A DNA stretch of 22,800 nt from DASUWK01 sp036378435 (GCA_036378435.1 DASUWK010000065.1:1-22800), one strand, 5' to 3'; positions 1-7,141 are shown, counted from the first letter of the stretch. Numbers and translations are program-made. The notes: generated from the letters alone by a model not told the origin.

Positions 1-834
1 CATCGAGATTCCGTGGTGCGGGGCACGGAACGGGCGCGTCCAGTCGAGCGGACCGTCGCGCGGCAGCTCGCCGAGCAGGCTGCGCACCTGCGCCACCTCC
101 ATGGCCTCATGAAGCTCGAGCGGAGGAAGGATTCCGGGCAGGCAGCGGGCGAGCATCGTCTTGCCCGCGCCCGGCGGGCCGCTCAGCAGCAGGTGATGCC
201 CGCCCGCGGCGGCCACCTCGAGAGCCCGGCGCGCCTCCTCCTGGCCCTGCACGTCGGCGAGGTCGTCGGCGGGCGGGACGTCCGAAGGCTCGGCCTCTGC
301 GACAGCCTCGTATGCCGGCGGCGGCTCGGCGCCGGTGACGGCGCTCAGCACACTGGCGAGGTCCCGGCAGGGATGCACCGCCAGCCCCGCGACCAGCGCC
401 GCCTCGGCCGCGTCGGCGGTGTCAACGTAGAGCTCGGTCACCCCACTGGCGCGGAGCGCGAGAGCCGCTATGAGCACGCCGGTCACATGGCGCAGGGAGC
501 CGTCGAGCCCGAGCTCGCCCAGGAAGGCGCAGCCAGGTGGCGCCGCGCGCCCTTGACCGGCGAGCCAAACCGCGACCGCCATCGGCAGGTCGAGCCCGCC
601 GCCGTCCTTCCGCAGGTCGGCCGGAGCGAGGTTGATGGTGACGCGACGCCGCGGAAACTCCAGGGCCGAGTTGCGAAAGGCGGACGGGATCCGCTCGCGC
701 GCCTCGCGGATCGACGCCGCCGCCAGCCCGACGACGTTGAACGAAGGCTGCGACCCGGCGGCGACGTCGCACTGAACCTCGACGACGCGGCCTTCCAGGC
801 CGTGCGGCAGGGCTGTGAGGACCGTAACGTACAT
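1..834 (-). CDS. comM: ComM/YifB-family AAA+ Mg-chelatase-like ATPase (5' part, cut by left window edge)
   Basis: The frame is open from the ATG at 834 to base 1 without a stop (278 codons), so the C-terminal part lies outside the window. The N-terminal domain begins MYVTVLTALPHGLEGRVVEV and contains SFNVVGL and TINLAPADLRKDGGGLDLP (residues about 31-84), which are typical of the ComM/YifB Lon-protease-like fold. Walker A is GPPGAGKT at residues 219-226, and the family signature PFRAPHH lies near residues 268-274. ComM is a hexameric helicase that promotes branch migration during natural transformation in Gram-negative bacteria; its role elsewhere is less clear. In many bacteria it follows rnhB-yraN and precedes dprA. 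Here about 3.7 kb of other genes separates it from yraN. The crotonase gene starts divergently 72 bases away. No convincing Shine-Dalgarno is seen; TACGCT about 15 bases upstream could be a -10 of a short-leader transcript. The family call is secure. Confidence 0.93.
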   Translation of the reverse strand, partial: MYVTVLTALPHGLEGRVVEVQCDVAAGSQPSFNVVGLAAASIREARERIPSAFRNSALEFPRRRVTINLAPADLRKDGGGLDLPMAVAVWLAGQGRAAPPGCAFLGELGLDGSLRHVTGVLIAALALRASGVTELYVDTADAAEAALVAGLAVHPCRDLASVLSAVTGAEPPPAYEAVAEAEPSDVPPADDLADVQGQEEARRALEVAAAGGHHLLLSGPPGAGKTMLARCLPGILPPLELHEAMEVAQVRSLLGELPRDGPLDWTRPFRAPHHGISM

Positions 835-906
835 TAGTTCGGGCAGCGTAGCCGGCCGCCGGCGGAAAGAGAACCCGGGTTGTTAAGCGGCGCTAGGATG
901 CGGCTC

Positions 907-1647
907 ATGTCGGGAGTCACGGTCGAGCGCCGGGACCGCGTGACGACGGTCATCATCGATCGCCCAGAGGTTCGCAACGCCGTCGACCGGCCGACCGCGG
1001 CGGCTCTTGCCGATGCGTTCCGCGCCTTCGACAGCGACGACTCTCAGGCCGTCGCCGTGCTGTGGGGCGCCGGCGGGACCTTCTGCGCGGGCGCGGACCT
1101 GAAGGCGATCGCCTCCGGCGACGGCAACCGGCTCAGCGAGGACGGCGATGGGCCGATGGGCCCCACCCGGCTGCTCCTGACCAAGCCGGTGATCGCGGCC
1201 GTGTCCGGTCATGCGGTCGGCGGAGGGCTCGAGCTGGCCCTTTGGTGCGATCTCCGCGTGGTCGAGGACACCGCGATCATGGGCGTCTTCAACCGCCGCT
1301 GGGGCGTCCCCCTGATCGACGGCGGCACCGTCCGGCTGCCTCGCTTGATCGGACTCTCGCGGGCGCTCGACCTCATCCTCACCGGACGCGCCGTCGACGG
1401 GGACGAGGCGCTCGCGATCGGGCTGGCGAACCGTGTCGTGCCCGCCGGCGAGGCGCGGGGAGCAGCGGAACAGCTCGCCGCCGAGCTGGCGCAGCACCCG
1501 GCGGCCGGGCTGCGGGGTGATCGGCTGTCGGCCTACGAGCAGTTCGGGCTGCCCCTGGAAGACGCGCTGCGGAACGAATTCGCGCGGGGCGCGACGGCGA
1601 TACAGGAGGCGGTCGAGGGCGCCCGCCGCTTCTCAGGCCGGGGTTAG
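907..1647 (+). CDS. Crotonase-superfamily protein (enoyl-CoA hydratase/isomerase-like)
   Basis: This is a 246-aa crotonase-fold protein acting on an acyl-CoA thioester. I chose the ATG at 907 because AGGA (895-898) lies 8 bases upstream; a TTG at 880 and an ATG at 898 are also in frame. The oxyanion-hole segments are clear: TFCAGADLKAI (about 58-68) and GHAVGGGLELALWCDLRV (about 101-118). The catalytic region departs from true hydratases. The PE-I-LG segment that carries the first glutamate (Glu144 in the rat enzyme) is replaced by FNRRWGVPLIDGGT (128-141), and the second glutamate (Glu164) is aspartate (D155 in ALDLILTG). A simple syn-hydratase is therefore doubtful, and isomerase, hydrolase or another crotonase chemistry is possible. 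The 3' end overlaps the convergent MBL gene by 15 bases. No other gene of the same pathway adjoins it, so the substrate cannot be inferred. Confidence 0.9.
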   Translation: MSGVTVERRDRVTTVIIDRPEVRNAVDRPTAAALADAFRAFDSDDSQAVAVLWGAGGTFCAGADLKAIASGDGNRLSEDGDGPMGPTRLLLTKPVIAAVSGHAVGGGLELALWCDLRVVEDTAIMGVFNRRWGVPLIDGGTVRLPRLIGLSRALDLILTGRAVDGDEALAIGLANRVVPAGEARGAAEQLAAELAQHPAAGLRGDRLSAYEQFGLPLEDALRNEFARGATAIQEAVEGARRFSGRG

Positions 1648-2475
1648 ACCGGCCTCCGGTTCGAAGCCCCCGTCGGCCGCGAGGTATCCCGCCGGCTGAT
1701 CAGCCTCGTGGCTCAGCACCAGCAGCCAGCGGTGGCGGCTCGCCTCTTCCAGCAGCCGCGCCTTCTCCTCCATCACGCGCAGCACATCGAGGTCCGCGCT
1801 CAGGTTCCAGGGCACGCGCAGGTGCGGCCGCATCGGGACCAGGTCGCCGGTGACGGCGCAGGCGAGGTCGCCCGCCCGAAAGACGCACACCTGGTGGCCG
1901 GGGGTGTGCCCACCGGTCAGGCGGAGCTCCACACCGGGCAGCACCTCAGCGTCACCCTCGACCAGCTCGATGACGCCCGCCTCCGCAGCGGGCAGGTAGT
2001 CGTCCTCGATATAGCCGGCCCGGCTGCGCGGATCCGGCGCCTGCGCGAAGTCCCACTCGGCCCGCTGCACGAAGTGCTTGGCGCGCGGGAAGGTGAGCTC
2101 GATGCCGCCGCTGGAGTCCTTGCGCGTGAAACCGCCGGCGTGATCCCAGTGCAGGTGCGTCGTCAGGACCACGTCCACCTCGTCGGGCCGGATCCCCAGG
2201 CGTCGCAGGCTGTCGAGGAGCCCTTCGGGCTCCCTCAGCGCCACCTGCTGGGCCCGCTTCTCCGGGAGCTTGCTGCCGATGCCCGTCTCGCACACGATCA
2301 CGCGCCCGCCCAAGCGCACGACCACGCCCACGCACGACGCCTCCACGAGGTTCTGCTCGTCCGCCGGCTTCTGCTTCTCCCAGAGCACTTTCGGCACCAC
2401 GCCGAAGGCCATGCCGCCGTCGAACTTCATGTGGTTCGAGACCAGGAGGTGGAGCTCGAAATCGCCCAGGCGCAC
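1633..2475 (-). CDS. Metallo-beta-lactamase-fold hydrolase
   Basis: This is a 280-aa MBL-fold metallo-hydrolase. The GTG at 2475 gives MRLGDFELHLLVSNHMKFDG, which matches how this MBL family usually begins; the open frame extends to an ATG at 2616, but that stretch runs through palindromic intergenic DNA. Metal ligands are visible: HLHWDH at 107-112, H190 in GGHTPGH, D211 in TGDLVP and H256 in LSHEAD. The arrangement is that of a two-metal (usually zinc) hydrolase of the lactonase/glyoxalase-II-like type. Substrate is unknown, and no signal peptide is seen, so it is probably cytosolic. It is divergent from ku, with repeated operator-like sites between the two (2482-2570). No Shine-Dalgarno is evident. 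Its 3' end overlaps the convergent crotonase gene. Confidence 0.88.
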   Translation of the reverse strand: MRLGDFELHLLVSNHMKFDGGMAFGVVPKVLWEKQKPADEQNLVEASCVGVVVRLGGRVIVCETGIGSKLPEKRAQQVALREPEGLLDSLRRLGIRPDEVDVVLTTHLHWDHAGGFTRKDSSGGIELTFPRAKHFVQRAEWDFAQAPDPRSRAGYIEDDYLPAAEAGVIELVEGDAEVLPGVELRLTGGHTPGHQVCVFRAGDLACAVTGDLVPMRPHLRVPWNLSADLDVLRVMEEKARLLEEASRHRWLLVLSHEADQPAGYLAADGGFEPEAGLTPA

Positions 2476-2481
2476 CCCGCC

Positions 2482-2570
2482 ATTTGTGCACAAATCGCCC
2501 CGCCGGTGGCGGCGCCGCGGGCGATTTGTCGGCAAATCGCCCACCTCGCGGGCGGCTACGATTTGTCGCC
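2482..2570. promoter_or_regulatory. Cluster of inverted GGCGATTTGT sites between the MBL gene and ku
   Basis: Within 89 bases there are four related half-sites. ACAAATCGCC at 2490-2499 and GGCGATTTGT at 2520-2529 match exactly when one is reversed. GCAAATCGCC at 2532-2541 has one mismatch, and TACGATTTGT at 2557-2566 has two. They build two palindromes: ATTTGTGCACAAAT (2482-2495, perfect) and GCGATTTG-TCGG-CAAATCGC (2521-2540, perfect 8-base arms). The block is AT-richer than its surroundings and lies between two divergent starts. I infer an operator region for a dimeric regulator of the hydrolase and/or ku; a dispersed extragenic repeat family is the main alternative. A possible -10 for ku, TAGACT (2594-2599), lies just downstream. 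Confidence 0.6.
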
Positions 2571-2609
2571 TAGCCAAGACCCGTAGGTTCGAGTAGACTT
2601 CCGCACCGT

Positions 2610-3461
2610 ATGCCACGGTCCATGTGGAAGGGCTCGGTCAGCTTCGGGTTGGTCTCGATCCCCATCCGGCTATACGTGGCGACGGAGTCGAAGGGCGTCT
2701 CCTTCCACCAGCTGTGCGGCGAGCACAACTCGCGTATCCGCTATAAGCGCTGGTGCGAGCTGGGCGACCACGAGGTGGCCTACGGCGACATCAAGAAGGG
2801 CTACGAGGTCGGCCGCGACACCTACGTGATCATCGAGGACTCAGACCTCGACAACCTTCCGCTCCCCGCCGCGCGCGCGATCGAGATCCAGGAGTTCATC
2901 CCGCAGGGCGGCATCGAGCCGGGCCTCTACTTCAAGGGCGCGTACTACATCGAGCCCGAGGAGGCCGGCCGCAAGCCCTACCACCTGCTCCGACAGGCGC
3001 TCGAGGAGACAGAGCGGCTGGCCGTCGCGAAGATCGCGCTGCGCGACCGCGAGCACCTCTGCGCCCTCCACCCGCTGGACGGGATGATGCTGCTCAACAC
3101 GCTCCACTGGCCGGACGAGATCCGCACCGCCGCCGAGCTTCCCGGGCTCGACGCCGAGAAGGTGCAGATCAACGCCCGCGAGCTGCAGATGGCCAAGAGC
3201 CTGATCGAGAACCTGGCCGAGGAGAAGTTCGAGCCGGAGCGGTACCACGACGACTACCGCGAGGCGCTCGAGGCTGTGGTCAAGGCGAAGCTGGAGGGCG
3301 AGGAGGCCATCGAGGCGCCGGCCGCCGAGGCCGAGCCCAAGGTCATGGACCTGATGGAGGCCCTGAAGGCGTCCGTCGAGGCCGCGCGCAAGGACCGCAA
3401 GGCGGCCCAGCCCGCCCCCGCGCCCGCCAAGCGCACCAAAAAGGCTGCTAAGGCAAGCTAG
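2610..3461 (+). CDS. ku: Ku homodimer protein for non-homologous end joining
   Basis: This is a 283-aa bacterial Ku, which binds DNA double-strand ends as a homodimer and recruits the LigD-type ligase. It begins MPRSMWKGSVSFGLVSIPIR, the usual bacterial Ku N-terminus, and continues through the Ku core (FHQLC, RIRYKRWCE, EFIPQGGIEP) to about residue 230. The tail is Lys/Ala/Pro-rich (APAPAKRTKKAAKAS), like the DNA-binding tails of longer Ku proteins. No Shine-Dalgarno precedes the ATG; TAGACT ending 10 bases upstream suggests a nearly leaderless transcript. A ligase gene follows 70 bases downstream in the +1 frame, so the two form a minimal NHEJ unit. Assignment is secure. Confidence 0.96.
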   Translation: MPRSMWKGSVSFGLVSIPIRLYVATESKGVSFHQLCGEHNSRIRYKRWCELGDHEVAYGDIKKGYEVGRDTYVIIEDSDLDNLPLPAARAIEIQEFIPQGGIEPGLYFKGAYYIEPEEAGRKPYHLLRQALEETERLAVAKIALRDREHLCALHPLDGMMLLNTLHWPDEIRTAAELPGLDAEKVQINARELQMAKSLIENLAEEKFEPERYHDDYREALEAVVKAKLEGEEAIEAPAAEAEPKVMDLMEALKASVEAARKDRKAAQPAPAPAKRTKKAAKAS

Positions 3462-3531
3462 TCCCACTACGCTCTCCCAGCTCGATGAGCTCCCTCTAGA
3501 CGCCGGCGGGTTCCCGACCGCGATCCGGCCC

Positions 3532-4527
3532 ATGCAGGCCGGCTCGGCCGAGGCGCCGTTCAGCTCTCCCGACTACGTGTTCGAGGTCAAGTGGGACGGT
3601 GTTCGAGCTGTCCTGTTTCGCGACCCGTCGGGCGATGTCCACGCCCACGACCGCGCCCTCGCCGATCTGACGCCGCTCTTTCCCGAGCTCGCCGAGGCCC
3701 GGCGCAACCTGCCCCCGGGCACCGTGCTCGATGGAGAGCTCGTGGCGACTGACGACGAAGGCCGTCCCGATTACCACCGTCTGCGCCGGCGCCTGGAGGC
3801 CGGCGCCGAGCTCGCGGAGGAGATCCCGGTGTCCTTCGTGGCGTTCGACCTCCTGTATCTGCGTGAGAAGCCGCTCCTGCGGCAGCCGCTGGACAAGCGC
3901 CGTTCGCGGCTCCAAAAGGACGTGGAGATCGGAGGCGTGCTCCTGGCGCCGGACCATATAGCCGACAACGGCGTCGACCTCTTCGAGGCCTGTCTCGAGC
4001 GCGGCCTGGAAGGCGTGATGGCCAAGCACCGCAGCTCGACCTACGTCCCCGGCCAGCGCAGCCCCTTCTGGCTGAAGGTGAAGGCGGTGCAGTCGGACGA
4101 CTTCGTCGTCGTGGGCTGGCTGCCCGCCCGCGCGTACGGCGCACTCTTGGTCGCGTACCACGAGCGCGGTCAGCTGCTCCCGGCCGGGACGGTGACCGGC
4201 GGATTCGACCAAGCGTCATGGGGCGCGCTCGAGCTGCAGCTGCGGGAGCACGCGCGCGAGGAATGCCCGCTCGATCCGCCACCTGTGGTCACCGGTTCGG
4301 TGCGCTGGGTGGAGCCGAGCACGGTCGTCAGCGTCCGCTACTCCGAGTGGTCGGCCGACGGCACCCTGCGCTTTCCGATCTTCAACGGGCTGCGCCCCGA
4401 GGTGCACCCCGCTGAGTGCGTGCGCCACCGCCCACGCGTCGTGCTCGAGAACCGGGTCTCGCCGGAGAACCCCGCCTACTGGCTCACGCGCTTCCCGTTC
4501 GAAGGCGAACTGGAGACCTTGCCCTAA
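3532..4527 (+). CDS. ATP-dependent DNA ligase, LigD ligase-domain type (NHEJ)
   Basis: From the ATG at 3532 this is 331 aa, a stand-alone ligase module with nucleotidyltransferase and OB-fold domains and no LigD polymerase or phosphoesterase domain. The adenylation motif is EVKWDGVR, with the catalytic lysine near residue 20. Other motifs are LDGELVA, FVAFDLLYL (IIIa), EGVMAKHR (IV) and WLKVKAV (V); the C-terminus has RYSEWSADGTLRFPIFNGLR, typical of LigD OB domains. It should seal ends held by Ku, whose gene is immediately upstream. The start is uncertain. The in-frame codons just before the ATG encode family-like sequence (FPTAIRP directly before the Met, where relatives have P-T-x-I-x-P-M-L-A), yet no ATG, GTG or TTG occurs there and no Shine-Dalgarno is visible. 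The gene ends 6 bases from the convergent yraN stop. Confidence 0.92.
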   Translation: MQAGSAEAPFSSPDYVFEVKWDGVRAVLFRDPSGDVHAHDRALADLTPLFPELAEARRNLPPGTVLDGELVATDDEGRPDYHRLRRRLEAGAELAEEIPVSFVAFDLLYLREKPLLRQPLDKRRSRLQKDVEIGGVLLAPDHIADNGVDLFEACLERGLEGVMAKHRSSTYVPGQRSPFWLKVKAVQSDDFVVVGWLPARAYGALLVAYHERGQLLPAGTVTGGFDQASWGALELQLREHAREECPLDPPPVVTGSVRWVEPSTVVSVRYSEWSADGTLRFPIFNGLRPEVHPAECVRHRPRVVLENRVSPENPAYWLTRFPFEGELETLP

Positions 4528-4533
4528 GCCGCT

Positions 4534-4917
4534 TTAGAAGGGATCCTCGAGAATCTCGGCGGCCCGCAGCGCCCCGGACGGTTCCAGCAGCAGCGCCACG
4601 ATCCCGTAACGAATGGGGCCGCGCCAGCCGGCCAGCGCTCGGTACTCGCCCGCGGCTGCGTTCAGCGCGCGCCGCTTGCGCGCCCCGACCGCCTCAGCCG
4701 GCAGCCCGAAAGCCGTCGATGTCCGGGCTTTCACCTCGAAGATGAACAGCTCGTCGCGCCGCCGGCAGAGCAGGTCGATCTCGCCGCGGCGGGCCAAGAA
4801 GCCCTGGCCGACCAGCTCGAAGCCGCGGGCACGCAGCAGATTCGCGGCGATCCTCTCCCCCTCCCGCCCGAGCTCGCGGGCGGTCAGGCGTTGACGAACT
4901 CCCTGAACGGGGCCCAT
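4534..4917 (-). CDS. yraN: YraN/UPF0102 family nuclease-fold protein
   Basis: This is a 127-aa protein of the UPF0102 family, which has a restriction-endonuclease-like fold and unknown cellular role, probably in DNA processing. The core is ARELGREGERIAANLLRARG (13-32), then RRGEIDLLCRR (44-54) and FIFEVKARTS (58-67). The acidic D48 and the E61-V-K63 motif form the predicted metal site. The ATG at 4917 is the only start that keeps the whole family region; it places the first 34 bases inside the 3' end of rnhB, so translation is probably coupled. The open frame continues upstream to 5265, but that sequence is rnhB read in the wrong frame. The order rnhB-yraN-comM is common in bacteria; here comM is displaced. 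Confidence 0.9.
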   Translation of the reverse strand: MGPVQGVRQRLTARELGREGERIAANLLRARGFELVGQGFLARRGEIDLLCRRRDELFIFEVKARTSTAFGLPAEAVGARKRRALNAAAGEYRALAGWRGPIRYGIVALLLEPSGALRAAEILEDPF

Positions 4918-5540
4918 GACACTCGATGGATCGGGCTCGGCCCGAGCAGGCGCACCGCCTCCCGATGGTCGCGGGTGGCGTAGCCCTTGTGGCGGGCGAA
5001 GCCGTAGCCGGGATAGAGCGCGTCGAACTCGATCATCGCCCGGTCTCGGAAGACCTTGGCCACGATGCTGGCCGCCATGATCGAGGCGCAGGTGGCGTCC
5101 CCCTTGATGACCGCCATCTGCGGCAGCGGCGCCTCGGGCAGGTCGTAGGCATCGATCAGCAGGTACTCCGCCGGCACGGCCAGGCCGGACAGCGCCCCCA
5201 GCATCGCCTGGTTGCGGGCCTTGGTCAGACCGATGCGGTCGACCTCTTCGGAGGTCACGGCGCACACCGACACCCCAAGGGCACGGCGGCGGATCAGTAC
5301 GTCCAGCCGCTCCCGCTGCATGTGCGTGAGCGCTTTCGAGTCCTTGATCCCGGGCAGCCTGGCGTGCCAGGGCAGGACCACGGCGCCCGCGACGACCGGC
5401 CCGGCCAGCGGTCCCATGCCCACCTCGTCGAGGCCGGCGACGACGCCGAAGCCAAGCTCTCGCGCCATTTTCTCCGACGCCCAGAGCTGGGGCCGGTAGG
5501 GGATGCGCTTTTGTTTCCGGGCAGATGCGACGGCCGCCAC
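4884..5540 (-). CDS. rnhB: Ribonuclease HII
   Basis: This is a 218-aa RNase HII, which nicks 5' of ribonucleotides in DNA and degrades RNA in RNA:DNA hybrids. The catalytic residues are present: D38 and E39 in GLDEVGMGPLAGPVVAGAV, D130 in LLIDAYD and D148 in KGDATCASIMAASIVAK. The conserved IKDSKAL lies at 65-71. One key feature is changed: the GRG motif that reads the 2'-OH at the RNA-DNA junction is GMG (41-43). The GTG at 5540, with AGGA about 11 bases upstream, gives a basic 24-residue N-terminal extension; an ATG at 5468 would give a shorter protein beginning MARELGFGVV. It lies 16 bases after rplS and overlaps yraN. Confidence 0.95.
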   Translation of the reverse strand: MAAVASARKQKRIPYRPQLWASEKMARELGFGVVAGLDEVGMGPLAGPVVAGAVVLPWHARLPGIKDSKALTHMQRERLDVLIRRRALGVSVCAVTSEEVDRIGLTKARNQAMLGALSGLAVPAEYLLIDAYDLPEAPLPQMAVIKGDATCASIMAASIVAKVFRDRAMIEFDALYPGYGFARHKGYATRDHREAVRLLGPSPIHRVSWAPFREFVNA

Positions 5541-5556
5541 CGGCGGACGATCCTAC

Positions 5557-5898
5557 CTATCTGCGCTCCCGGATGCGAGCCTCTTTACCGACCTTGCCGC
5601 GGAGGTAGTACAGCCGGCCCTGGCGGACGTCGCCGTGGCGAAGCACCTCGATCTTGTCGATGCGCGGCGAGTGGACGAGGAACGTTCTCTCGACACCCAC
5701 CCCGTGGGTCACCCGGCGCACCGTGAAGTTGCGGCGCAGACCGCCGCCGGTGATGCGGATCACGAGGCCCTCGAACACCTGGATGCGTTCTCGGGTGCCC
5801 TCCACGACCTTGGCGTGCACCTTGACGGTGTCGCCCGCGCGCAGCTCGGGCACCTCGGCCTTGAGCTGCTCCTTCTCCAACTCCTGAACGACATTCAT
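5557..5898 (-). CDS. rplS: 50S ribosomal protein L19
   Basis: L19 (113 aa) lies at the 30S-50S interface of the ribosome. The sequence is canonical across its length: FRAGD-type PELRAGDTVKVHAKVVEG, then RIQVFEGLVIRITGGGLRRN, FTVRRVTHGVGVERTF, and LYYLRGKVGKEARIRERR at the end. The ATG at 5898 overlaps the trmD stop in an ATGA junction, and GAGGAG inside trmD lies 7 bases upstream as a strong Shine-Dalgarno. Re-initiation and new initiation can therefore both contribute, which suits the higher demand for a ribosomal protein than for TrmD. Confidence 0.98.
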   Translation of the reverse strand: MNVVQELEKEQLKAEVPELRAGDTVKVHAKVVEGTRERIQVFEGLVIRITGGGLRRNFTVRRVTHGVGVERTFLVHSPRIDKIEVLRHGDVRQGRLYYLRGKVGKEARIRERR

Positions 5899-6578
5899 GA
5901 CCTGACTCCTCGTCGGATAGTTTCGTTTCTGGCCTGGGTTCGCTGCTCGGACTGGGTCCGGCGCCAGGCTTCGATAGCGGCGTGGTTGCCGCTCAACAGC
6001 ACCTCGGGCACCTGCAGCCCGTTGAACTCCGCGGGTCGGGTGAACTGCGGATAGCCGAGCAGGCCCTCACGGAACGAGTCGCGCTCGAGGGACTCGGGAT
6101 CGCCGACGACTCCGGGCAGGAGCCGGGCGACCGCGTCGATCACGACCAGGGCGGGGATCTCGCCCCCGCTGAGGACGACGTCGCCGATCGACAGCTCGCG
6201 ATCGGCCAGCGCCGACCTCACGCGGTCGTCGATGCCCTCGTAGCGGCCGCAAACCAGGATCAGACTTGGCTCGCGAGCGAGCTCGGCGGCCACCGTCTGC
6301 GTGAACGGCTCGCCCCAGGGCTCGAACAGGATCACCGGACCGGGGTTCGCGGCACGGATCGAGTCGACCGCCGCGAAGATCGGCTCGGGCTTGAGCACCA
6401 TGCCCGGGCCGCCCCCGAACGGCACGTCGTCCACCTGTCGGTGCGGGTCGTTCGTGAACGCCCGCAGGTCGTGCGCGTGCACTTCGAGCGCGCCGCGCTG
6501 GCGTGCCCGGCCCACGACGCCGACCGAGAGGATCGGGTCGAAGAGGCCCGGAAAGATCGAGATGACGTCGAAGCGCAT
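5895..6578 (-). CDS. trmD: tRNA (guanine37-N1)-methyltransferase
   Basis: TrmD (227 aa) methylates G37 of tRNAs that have G36, using SAM, and so prevents +1 frameshifting. The protein starts MRFDVISIFPGLFDPIL. The deep-knot SAM site is seen in LVCGRYEGIDDRV (108-120) and SIGDVVLSGGEIPALVVIDA (130-149). The general base is D167 in ERDSF, followed by GLLGYPQFTRP and VPEVLLSGNHAAIEAW. Length and motifs are normal. The start lies 2 bases after the rimM stop, and GGAGGA in the 3' end of rimM can serve as its Shine-Dalgarno. Its stop overlaps the rplS start. It is part of the rpsP-khpA-rimM-trmD-rplS operon. Confidence 0.98.
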   Translation of the reverse strand: MRFDVISIFPGLFDPILSVGVVGRARQRGALEVHAHDLRAFTNDPHRQVDDVPFGGGPGMVLKPEPIFAAVDSIRAANPGPVILFEPWGEPFTQTVAAELAREPSLILVCGRYEGIDDRVRSALADRELSIGDVVLSGGEIPALVVIDAVARLLPGVVGDPESLERDSFREGLLGYPQFTRPAEFNGLQVPEVLLSGNHAAIEAWRRTQSEQRTQARNETIRRGVRS

Positions 6579-6580
6579 GG

Positions 6581-7138
6581 CTACGCGTCCTCCACCTGGA
6601 GCAGCCAGTCCGCCACCACTACGCGGCCGCCCTCGACGTCGACCGACAGCACCGCTTCCCTGGTGGCCGGAACCAGATGCTCCGACTTGCCGGCTCGCGC
6701 GACCCAGACGTCGTTGGCCGGCCGCTCGAGGACGTCGACGATCTCCCCCACCTCGCGACCGGATTCGGTCGTCACCTTCAGCCCGATCAGCTGGTGGTGA
6801 TACCAGGCGCCAGCGGGCAGCGGCTTGGCCTCCGACAGCGGCACCTCGAGATACCGTCCCGACTGCGCCACGGCGACCTCGCGGTCATCGAGGCCGGAGA
6901 GCTTCACGATCACGCCTTCCGGGCGCGGTCGTGCCCATTCGACGCGCCGCCGCTCGCCGTCGAGCCAGAGCTCGGAACCGGCCTGCAAGCGCTCGTCATG
7001 GTCTGTCAAGGGCTGCACCTTCACAGCTCCGGCGACCCCGTGAGCTCCCCGCACCTGGCCGACCCGCACCATCGGATCAGGGGGGAGCCGGCCAATAGGC
7101 CCGGCTCTGCCGGGCCGCCGGCGGGGGGAGTCCCCCAT
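6581..7138 (-). CDS. rimM: 16S rRNA processing/30S maturation factor RimM
   Basis: RimM helps the 30S head domain mature and binds S19. The family region begins MVRVGQVRGAHGVAGAVKV and contains WYHHQLIGLKVTTESGREVG and the PRC-barrel end LVPATREAVLSVDVEGGRVVV. Two starts are possible. The ATG at 7138 lies 3 bases after the khpA stop and gives 185 aa with a Pro/Arg-rich 22-residue extension. The ATG at 7072 gives the usual family length (163 aa) but leaves a 69-base leader containing a strong hairpin (7098-7116). Neither has a clear Shine-Dalgarno. I give the longer form because of the tight coupling; the shorter one fits family alignments better. Confidence 0.93.
   Translation of the reverse strand: MGDSPRRRPGRAGPIGRLPPDPMVRVGQVRGAHGVAGAVKVQPLTDHDERLQAGSELWLDGERRRVEWARPRPEGVIVKLSGLDDREVAVAQSGRYLEVPLSEAKPLPAGAWYHHQLIGLKVTTESGREVGEIVDVLERPANDVWVARAGKSEHLVPATREAVLSVDVEGGRVVVADWLLQVEDA
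7098..7116 (-). other. Perfect 8-bp hairpin near the rimM 5' end
   Basis: GGCCCGGC and GCCGGGCC form a perfect 8-base stem around a 3-base loop. It lies between the two candidate rimM starts. No T-run follows, so it is not a normal intrinsic terminator. If rimM starts at 7072, this is a leader structure that could lower expression of the genes downstream of khpA; if it starts at 7138, it is inside the coding region and would slow early elongation. Function is inferred only from the structure. Confidence 0.4.
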
Positions 7139-7141
7139 TGG

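Noticed and set aside
13..837. A 274-codon plus-strand open frame at the left edge
   Set aside because: It is the antisense of comM, whose Walker A and PFRAPHH motifs are on the minus strand.
1708..2586. A 292-codon plus-strand open frame opposite the MBL gene
   Set aside because: It shows no family motifs, and the minus strand holds a full set of metal ligands.
3437..3443. CAAAAAG run in the ku tail as a -1 slippery site
   Set aside because: A -1 shift leads to a frame that stops near 3451, not to the ligase frame, which is +1; the heptamer is also not a perfect slippery sequence.
4528..4533. Terminator between the convergent ligase and yraN genes
   Set aside because: Only six bases separate the stops, and I see no stem with a T-run.
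4918..5265. N-terminal extension of the yraN frame
   Set aside because: This stretch is rnhB read in the wrong frame; the YraN family region starts at the ATG at 4917.
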